Source of the DNA: Photobacterium leiognathi
Lineage (GTDB): Bacteria > Pseudomonadota > Gammaproteobacteria > Enterobacterales > Vibrionaceae
NCBI RefSeq assembly: GCF_030685535.1
Contig: NZ_CP131601.1
Coordinates: 806,001-870,000, forward strand
Direction: 5' to 3'
Length of the DNA: 64,000 bases
Shown here: positions 58,821 to 64,000 of the stretch, one piece after another
Layout: each line of letters starts with the position of its first letter
Numbering within the stretch: the first letter of the stretch is position 1
Position numbers and translations under genes: made by a program
Notes under the pieces: generated by a model
Databases searched by the model: none
What the model saw: the letters and a program-made list of their open reading frames with translations, nothing else
What the model was told of the DNA's origin: nothing

Positions 58821-61452
58821 TTGGGAAGTCTCCTTTAACCACATTGGAAGTCAACGATTTAATTGAAATGCCATCTACAGGTGTATTGATGCTGTTTTCT
58901 AAAGCATGAATACCTGTTTCGAGTAGCTTGCTGTCTGCCATAAATTGCCCTAGCTCTAGGTAATTAGCGACTTGTTTATATCCATCCAATTTATCTGTTG
59001 GATTGGCTTGTAGAGCCATTTGGCGCATCATGGCGTTGGCAGCAATAAGTTGCTGGTCTTTATCAAGCATGAGTAGTTGTGGCATATAGCCCTTACGCAT
59101 CATAAAGCGGCTTAGGCTCTGCGTTCTACGTTCGATAGTCGGTGTTTTCTTAACATCATCGAGCATGTCAGGGTAAAACTCGGCATCCTCACAGAGTAAA
59201 GCAAGTTGCAATAGTTCTGATTCGGTTTCCATGAAGCCCACTTTAATGTCGCTTTCTGAGCCAACCGCAACGAGTTTATTGGCGGTATCGCTCTCAGTGC
59301 GACCTTGCTCGATTTCGATAATGCGACGAATCAAACCAAAGGTCGCAATCCAATCTTTCGTGTATTCATCAGCTTCAACCAATTGCTTCTCATATCGACG
59401 TTGAAGTGCTTGTAATTCATTATGTTGAGTAAACGGCTTGCCCTCAGATTCCGCTTCGTATTTGAGTTCATCCATTTTCTCAATTTCGCCCTCTAACTTG
59501 ACCGCTAAATTAGCCGCTTCGTGAGATTTATAACTCATAAAGTTCAGGTGAGCATTGAGTTCAGGAAGATAGCGCGCATCGGTAATGAACCAACGACAAC
59601 GCACACAGTTTTCAAAACCGTGAGGGACTGAGCCATAAACTCGTTTTGCTACATTGCTTGAGTCTATTAATAACTCACCGCCATTCCAACAGCCTGCAAC
59701 TGTTCTAGTTTCATCAGAGCGAACTGTATTACCACCCGCTAAACACATACCAATATGACGTTTTTCCCACCCCATCGGGTTTCGATTAACGAGTGCTGCT
59801 TCAACGGATTGACCATCGTTATACGCCATCTTGCATTTAATTTGACGCATTTCCGCATCTTTTAAGAATGCGCGAACACTCTTTTTTGATTTATCCTCAC
59901 ATCGCTTATCCGCTTCGGTCATTTTCTCTTTCATCACCGCAGGGGTAATCTTGTTGTAATAGACGGTCATAATCATGCGTGAGTGACCCGCTAATAACTT
60001 TGATACCACAGGCAAGGGTAAATTCGCGTCCATAATGTAACAGGTAATCAGAGAGACTCGGAGGCTGTGTAAGGGAAACTCTGTTTTTGTCTTATTTCCA
60101 CTTTTACTATAATCTTCACCATAGTCATGGACTAACCGCAGTGCTGTCCCGTCAGATAAGATATCACCAGATGCAAAAAGATGTTGCTCAAGTTGATGGA
60201 GTAGTTTGTACCACAATTTACCAATTACAATGTCTTGAACAGGCTTACTTCTATCGTCTTGTTTTTTTGCTGGGGCATCACGAAACAGAAAACAACTGTG
60301 ACCCATTGCGCTTAAATAGGCTTTCGACTTCATGTCTTTAGTGTGCTTTACCTCTAACGTAGTCCAGTCCGTCGGTTTGCTGATGGGGTTGTATTTTTCT
60401 TGCCAATTACGCAGTTTTTCGAGCCAATACAGCACATCTTCATTCTGCCAAGGGATTTCATAACCCCGCTCAAATTCATCCTTGTTTTGGTCTGCGGTTT
60501 TGTTTGTGCTGATGTACAAGCCCGTTGATTCAAGCCCTGTCGCATTGTCTTTAAATTGGCGGAATACGCCTTTGCTGTAATGATTTAAGGCAAAGCCATG
60601 CGGGTTTTTAATCCAGTTTCCCTTTTCATAGCGAAGTGTATCGGCTTCGCCACTATCGAGCATTCGCACCTGATAGGTACGCAGTGGTAGATGCAGCTTA
60701 ATGAGCAGTACCATACTGACGACAGGCGACCAGATTTGATGGATAACCGTGGAAACAGCAGATTTCCCCCCTTTAGGTGTACGTAAAACTTCTTTGCTGC
60801 GCCACACACAATCAGGGTCGGCTTTATCAATCAGGCTTTCATCCACCTCACACCAATCGCCATGTCTAGCACCTTGCCCTGTCTGCTTTTGCGCCCACGT
60901 CCAATCCGAAAAATGTCCTCTTGGCTTGGGGCATAAGATATGGCGCAAATCACAAATATAACGGTACGGCAGTGGGTTATAAACAGTTTCAGTGTTTTTA
61001 AGTTTGTGTTTTACTTGCTCAAAAGGATTGTTGTACAAGGGGATAGCTATGCCGTTATCGTCTATCTCGCTGAAATGAGCCTTTACTACCCAGTCGATGA
61101 ATTCTTTGCAGTAATTTAGCAACACTGATGTAGACTTGTTATCACTTCGGTTAGTCTTTTCCAGCAGAACACGCTTCAATTCATCGGTTGATGCTTGCCA
61201 GCCATTTTTACCCTCAAATAGACTCTTAACGTCTGATGTAAAAGGCACTGTGTCTACAAGATAAAGCTCGAAAAACACACACAAAGCATCAAGTTTTAAA
61301 TTCGTTCCTGAATCTTGAGCCTTAATCCATTCCTCAGCCAGTTGTCGCCATGTTTCCCATTTTTGACCATGATTATTTACCAACCACTGTAAGGTTAAAT
61401 CACTAGAGCGACCATCATTCTTTTTCTTTGTTTGTGTTACTTTAGTAGCCAT
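58810..61452 (-). CDS. gmtZ: gamma-mobile-trio integrase GmtZ
   Basis: 880 residues, the large second recombinase of GMT islands. A tyrosine-recombinase-like core near residues 430-500 contains HSLRVSLITCYIMDANLPLPVVSKLLAGHSR and MTVYYNKITP, giving HxxR, H and Tyr positions. A Cys-rich part (GMCLAGGN, VAGCWNGGELL, ENCVRCRWFIT, about 575-635) could bind zinc; the C-terminal third is helical. Its start overlaps the gmtY end by 11 bases. Presumed to work with GmtY in insertion or excision. Confidence 0.85.
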   Translation of the reverse strand: MATKVTQTKKKNDGRSSDLTLQWLVNNHGQKWETWRQLAEEWIKAQDSGTNLKLDALCVFFELYLVDTVPFTSDVKSLFEGKNGWQASTDELKRVLLEKTNRSDNKSTSVLLNYCKEFIDWVVKAHFSEIDDNGIAIPLYNNPFEQVKHKLKNTETVYNPLPYRYICDLRHILCPKPRGHFSDWTWAQKQTGQGARHGDWCEVDESLIDKADPDCVWRSKEVLRTPKGGKSAVSTVIHQIWSPVVSMVLLIKLHLPLRTYQVRMLDSGEADTLRYEKGNWIKNPHGFALNHYSKGVFRQFKDNATGLESTGLYISTNKTADQNKDEFERGYEIPWQNEDVLYWLEKLRNWQEKYNPISKPTDWTTLEVKHTKDMKSKAYLSAMGHSCFLFRDAPAKKQDDRSKPVQDIVIGKLWYKLLHQLEQHLFASGDILSDGTALRLVHDYGEDYSKSGNKTKTEFPLHSLRVSLITCYIMDANLPLPVVSKLLAGHSRMIMTVYYNKITPAVMKEKMTEADKRCEDKSKKSVRAFLKDAEMRQIKCKMAYNDGQSVEAALVNRNPMGWEKRHIGMCLAGGNTVRSDETRTVAGCWNGGELLIDSSNVAKRVYGSVPHGFENCVRCRWFITDARYLPELNAHLNFMSYKSHEAANLAVKLEGEIEKMDELKYEAESEGKPFTQHNELQALQRRYEKQLVEADEYTKDWIATFGLIRRIIEIEQGRTESDTANKLVAVGSESDIKVGFMETESELLQLALLCEDAEFYPDMLDDVKKTPTIERRTQSLSRFMMRKGYMPQLLMLDKDQQLIAANAMMRQMALQANPTDKLDGYKQVANYLELGQFMADSKLLETGIHALENSINTPVDGISIKSLTSNVVKGDFPSAG

Positions 61453-62929
61453 TGCGTTTTCCTAATTTTGGGGTTTTACCTGTGAACAATCCATCGGGGT
61501 CAATATCGTTAAAACCATGCTCGGTTAACACTTCCCAACTCGGTGTGCCGACTTGCTCAACGGGTTCTGTTGGGTTTAGGAGTTGTTGCGTTGCTGCATT
61601 TAAGCAACTTGTTACTTCTTTTGCTGTTGGTGTGGTATACACAGCTTGCGACTCTAAAGAGGCATGGTGTAAACATTTCTTAATCACAATTTCTGATACG
61701 CCAGCTTTACGTAGCCGTCTGCCGTAGCTGTGTCGGTGTGAGTGAGGGGATAAGCCATCGGCTTTACACGGCTTTAGCCCAATACGCTTTAAGCCATTAC
61801 GGTAGCTATCGTGGAACGCATTAAGCGTATAGGGATTGCCTGTATGTTCACGGTGGAAGCTCACAAAGGCATAAGGATGATTGCGCTCAACACCCGTCAG
61901 AAATCGAGTGTAGTCTTGCCAAAGTTTGGCAAAGACTTCACCAAAGACAGTCGGAAACCAGTGAACGTCCAGATATTCATCTTTGCTGTCGGTGACTCGA
62001 CTTTTCCAGCCCACACGTTTCTTACCCATGAGATCATTGCGGGGACTTAGTGCGTATTTCTCTTTAAGATAAGCAGCACGAGTTGTTTTACCTGAGCGTC
62101 CACGCCAGTTATTTGGGGCTTTACCGTCCTCTGGATGATAGATACGAACCATTACGCTATCAGGGTTAGACGGGTCGATTAAGACATCTTCAAGCCACAG
62201 GTGTAAAGCCTCTGACTCTCGCAAACCACCGCCATGCATGAGCAGTAAAATTAATTGGTCACGTAATGCAACCCTACGGTCTACTGCACCGCCTAAACCA
62301 TCGAAGTAAAACGCTTCAAAATAACGCTCAGGAAACTCTATCGCATCTTGTGACTGCTTACCCAACGGACGTTTTCCTTGAACGCTACGAGCATAACGAA
62401 CGGTTGAATTGATGTGCTTATCTTTGATATGACCGAGGAAGTTATGTTGATTTTTACGAAACCAAGCAGCGTAGTTAAGGCGTTGTGTCAAACTGTCAGC
62501 CTTAACCAGTGGATTCATGGAGATCGCACCGTGTTTCTCAGCTAACCAGTCAGTCACTTTACTTAGGGCATTAATGTGTAATCGGGCAACTTGCTTGCTG
62601 CAAGGCAACCAATACAACCCCGACGGATCTAAACCATCATCACCAATCGTGCCTGTGTATAACCGACTACTGAAATTCTCAAATAAGGATTGTGGAGAGT
62701 CAAAACCACTAGTGTTAGCAGCCATGTACTCAAGTAGAAGTTGCGTTGCCTTAACGTAATTACTAATGGTTGATTGACTCATACCATCACGTTTCAACTT
62801 CAAAACAAATTCAACCAATGGTTTTACTGGTTCTTTATTCTTATCAAGCAATACAGGTATCTCAGTAAACACCCCTGAATCATCCTGAACTACCTTTGCA
62901 TTAACCTTTACAACCTCCACTACACTCAC
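61442..62929 (-). CDS. gmtY: gamma-mobile-trio tyrosine recombinase GmtY
   Basis: 495 residues, first gene of the trio. N-terminal core-binding domain with MSQSTISNYVKATQLLLEYMA (about 50-70); catalytic domain with Arg in MHGGGLRESEALHLW (about 240), the HSHRHS box (HxxR, about 398-403), the second His in KKCLHHASLESQ and the nucleophile Tyr in AVYTTPTAKEV (about 432). All catalytic residues are present, so it should be active. GTG start at 62929 near the right edge of the island; promoter within 62930-63060. Confidence 0.87.
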   Translation of the reverse strand: MSVVEVVKVNAKVVQDDSGVFTEIPVLLDKNKEPVKPLVEFVLKLKRDGMSQSTISNYVKATQLLLEYMAANTSGFDSPQSLFENFSSRLYTGTIGDDGLDPSGLYWLPCSKQVARLHINALSKVTDWLAEKHGAISMNPLVKADSLTQRLNYAAWFRKNQHNFLGHIKDKHINSTVRYARSVQGKRPLGKQSQDAIEFPERYFEAFYFDGLGGAVDRRVALRDQLILLLMHGGGLRESEALHLWLEDVLIDPSNPDSVMVRIYHPEDGKAPNNWRGRSGKTTRAAYLKEKYALSPRNDLMGKKRVGWKSRVTDSKDEYLDVHWFPTVFGEVFAKLWQDYTRFLTGVERNHPYAFVSFHREHTGNPYTLNAFHDSYRNGLKRIGLKPCKADGLSPHSHRHSYGRRLRKAGVSEIVIKKCLHHASLESQAVYTTPTAKEVTSCLNAATQQLLNPTEPVEQVGTPSWEVLTEHGFNDIDPDGLFTGKTPKLGKRNGY

Positions 62930-63120
62930 TCTCTCTACCTTAATAACCTATATTAATTATAGTAAAGCAACTAGATTTAACAGTTAATAATAAACAAAAA
63001 AAAGACCTAAACTAATAGATCTTTTATAAGTCTTATATACTAATAGTCACTAGTAATAACTGAGGTAGCGTTTTTTGTTTTTATCGCGTTTTCATCTCAT
63101 CGTATTCTCATTTCTTAAAA

Positions 63121-63137
63121 TTGGCACTGTCTTTGCT
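63121..63137 (+). promoter_or_regulatory. sigma-54 promoter of flgB
   Basis: TTGGCAC-TGTCT-TTGCT: GG (63123-63124) and GC (63135-63136) are separated by exactly 10 bases, matching the sigma-54 consensus. It lies outside the island's right edge, so flgB keeps its FlrC/sigma-54 control. Confidence 0.88.
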
Positions 63138-63169
63138 TTGTTACTGCTAAGTAATTGTGGAGGCAAGAT

Positions 63170-63565
63170 ATGTCCATTTCGTTTGATAAAGCATTAGGGG
63201 TTCACCAGCATACGGTTGGCGTACGTGCAAAGCGTGCAGAAACCCTTGCGAGTAATATCGCCAATGCCAATACCCCAGGTTATAAAGCTAAAGATATAGA
63301 CTTTCAGCGTGCGCTTAATGCGGCAACATCTGGGGCAAATATTGGCCTAAGTCGAACGAATGGGCGGCATATTAATGCCACAACCCAAGTCACAGGTGAG
63401 CAAAAGTTCCGTGTGCCAACCCAACCTGATACTGGTGATGGCAATACCGTAGATGCACAACTTGAGCAAAACATGTTTATGCAAAACAGTATTGAATACC
63501 AAGCATCATTAGACTTTCTAGGTTCGAAGTTTAAGAACCTGAGCAAGGCACTGAAAGGGGAATAA
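63170..63565 (+). CDS. flgB: flagellar proximal rod protein FlgB
   Basis: 131 residues. Rod protein with the flagellar rod N-terminal motif ETLASNIANANTPGYKAKDIDF (about 24-45) and C-terminal helix EYQASLDFLGSKFKNLSKALKG. ATG 63170 is set by GGAGG upstream; the open frame starts 15 bases earlier. flgC follows after three bases. Confidence 0.95.
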   Translation: MSISFDKALGVHQHTVGVRAKRAETLASNIANANTPGYKAKDIDFQRALNAATSGANIGLSRTNGRHINATTQVTGEQKFRVPTQPDTGDGNTVDAQLEQNMFMQNSIEYQASLDFLGSKFKNLSKALKGE

Positions 63566-63568
63566 TAA

Positions 63569-63985
63569 ATGAGTTTATTTAATGTATTTAATGTAACGGG
63601 ATCGGCAATGAGTGCGGAATCTGTTCGTTTGAATACCACATCAAGTAACCTTGCTAACGCCAACAGTGTCAGTAGCTCAGCAGAAGAAACTTATAAAGCA
63701 CGTCATCCTATCTTTGCTGCCGCATTAGAATCGGCGTCTTATAACCGTGAAGACAGTGTTGCAGTACAAGTAAAAGGTATTGTGGAAAGTGAACGTCCGT
63801 TAACAGCGGAATACAATCCTGATCATCCAATGGCGAATGCGCAAGGCTTTATCTATAAGCCAAATGTGAATGTGATGGAAGAGATGGCGAACATGATCTC
63901 AGCTTCTCGTTCATACCAGAATAATGTTCAAGTAGCCGATGCCAGTAAGCAAATGCTAATGAAAACCTTGCAGATGGGTAAATAA
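63569..63985 (+). CDS. flgC: flagellar proximal rod protein FlgC
   Basis: 138 residues, N-terminal FNVTGSAMSAESVRLNTTSSNLANANS, C-terminal VNVMEEMANMISASRSYQNNVQV. AAGGGG upstream. After its TAA the sequence AAGGAG (63989-63994) begins the ribosome site of the next gene, expected to be flgD, cut by the window end. Confidence 0.96.
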   Translation: MSLFNVFNVTGSAMSAESVRLNTTSSNLANANSVSSSAEETYKARHPIFAAALESASYNREDSVAVQVKGIVESERPLTAEYNPDHPMANAQGFIYKPNVNVMEEMANMISASRSYQNNVQVADASKQMLMKTLQMGK

Positions 63986-64000
63986 GGTAAGGAGTTGACA

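Larger units (their letters stand above)
56675..63064. mobile_element. Gamma-Mobile-Trio (GMT) island between cheR and flgB
   Basis: The flagellar order cheR-flgB is broken by leftward genes gmtY, gmtZ, gmtX and one cargo gene. Ends are approximate: AAAAGAGCGCTAC (56662-56674) and GTAGCGTTTTTTG (63065-63077) read as the two arms of a terminator that would follow cheR, suggesting insertion into its loop. An alternative left limit is the TGAGTTAGC palindrome at 56830, which resembles TGAGGTAGC at 63061-63069. GMT islands are described in Vibrionaceae and other gamma-proteobacteria as carriers of defence and toxin cargo. Confidence 0.75.

Overview
The window is bacterial chromosome from the Vibrionaceae, most likely a Photobacterium. 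The gene order (gpt-frsA-crl-proBA, yffB-dapE, narQP/napFDABC, yfeZ-yfeX, crr-ptsI-ptsH-cysK-cysZ, zipA-ligA, gltX, flgT/flgOP/flgNMA-cheV-cheR-flgBC) is the Vibrionaceae version of gamma-proteobacterial blocks. FlgO/P/T, sigma-54 flagellar promoters and a 46-residue TIGR02808 protein beside the nap operon support this placement. Genus and species are inference from the sequence alone.

Region 1 (1-34 kb) is core genome. It holds purine uptake and salvage (PurR-boxed NCS2 permease, gpt), frsA, crl, proline synthesis (proBA), lysine/DAP synthesis (dapE), the nitrate two-component system NarQ-NarP beside the periplasmic nitrate reductase operon with FNR and NarP sites, a Fur-boxed small membrane protein, a DyP peroxidase locus, the PTS phosphorelay (ptsHI-crr), cysK, cysZ interrupted by an in-frame amber codon, zipA with a PE repeat, ligA, an OprD/ChiP-like porin, gltX, and a paralogous pair of repeat proteins flanking tRNA-Ala(GGC).

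Region 2 (34.6-50.65 kb) is accessory. A 14.4-kb element sits in tRNA-Arg(CCT) between perfect 49-bp att repeats (36172-36220 and 50570-50618). It carries a tyrosine integrase, an XRE-type regulator, two tiny proteins, a complete type I restriction-modification operon with a GmrSD-like DUF262/DUF1524 gene between hsdS and hsdR, an HGG-motif protein, an inovirus Gp2/YagK-like replication protein and two AlpA-like regulators. Next to attL, a Tn5/IS50-related IS (34648-36150, with a 10-bp target duplication) has landed in what was the tRNA-Arg terminator. The island supplies a replacement terminator.

Region 3 (50.7-64 kb) is the flagellar/chemotaxis cluster: flgT, flgOP, flgN-flgM, flgA, cheV (also with an in-frame amber codon), cheR and flgBC. 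Between cheR and flgB lies about 6.4 kb of foreign DNA that I read as a minimal Gamma-Mobile-Trio (GMT) island: gmtY, gmtZ and gmtX in overlapping order plus a single cargo gene. The cargo encodes a 214-residue protein with an R-N-x3-H motif typical of HEPN ribonucleases. GMT islands are known carriers of anti-phage and toxin genes, so this lone unrecognised cargo is the best candidate here for an undescribed defence or toxin gene.
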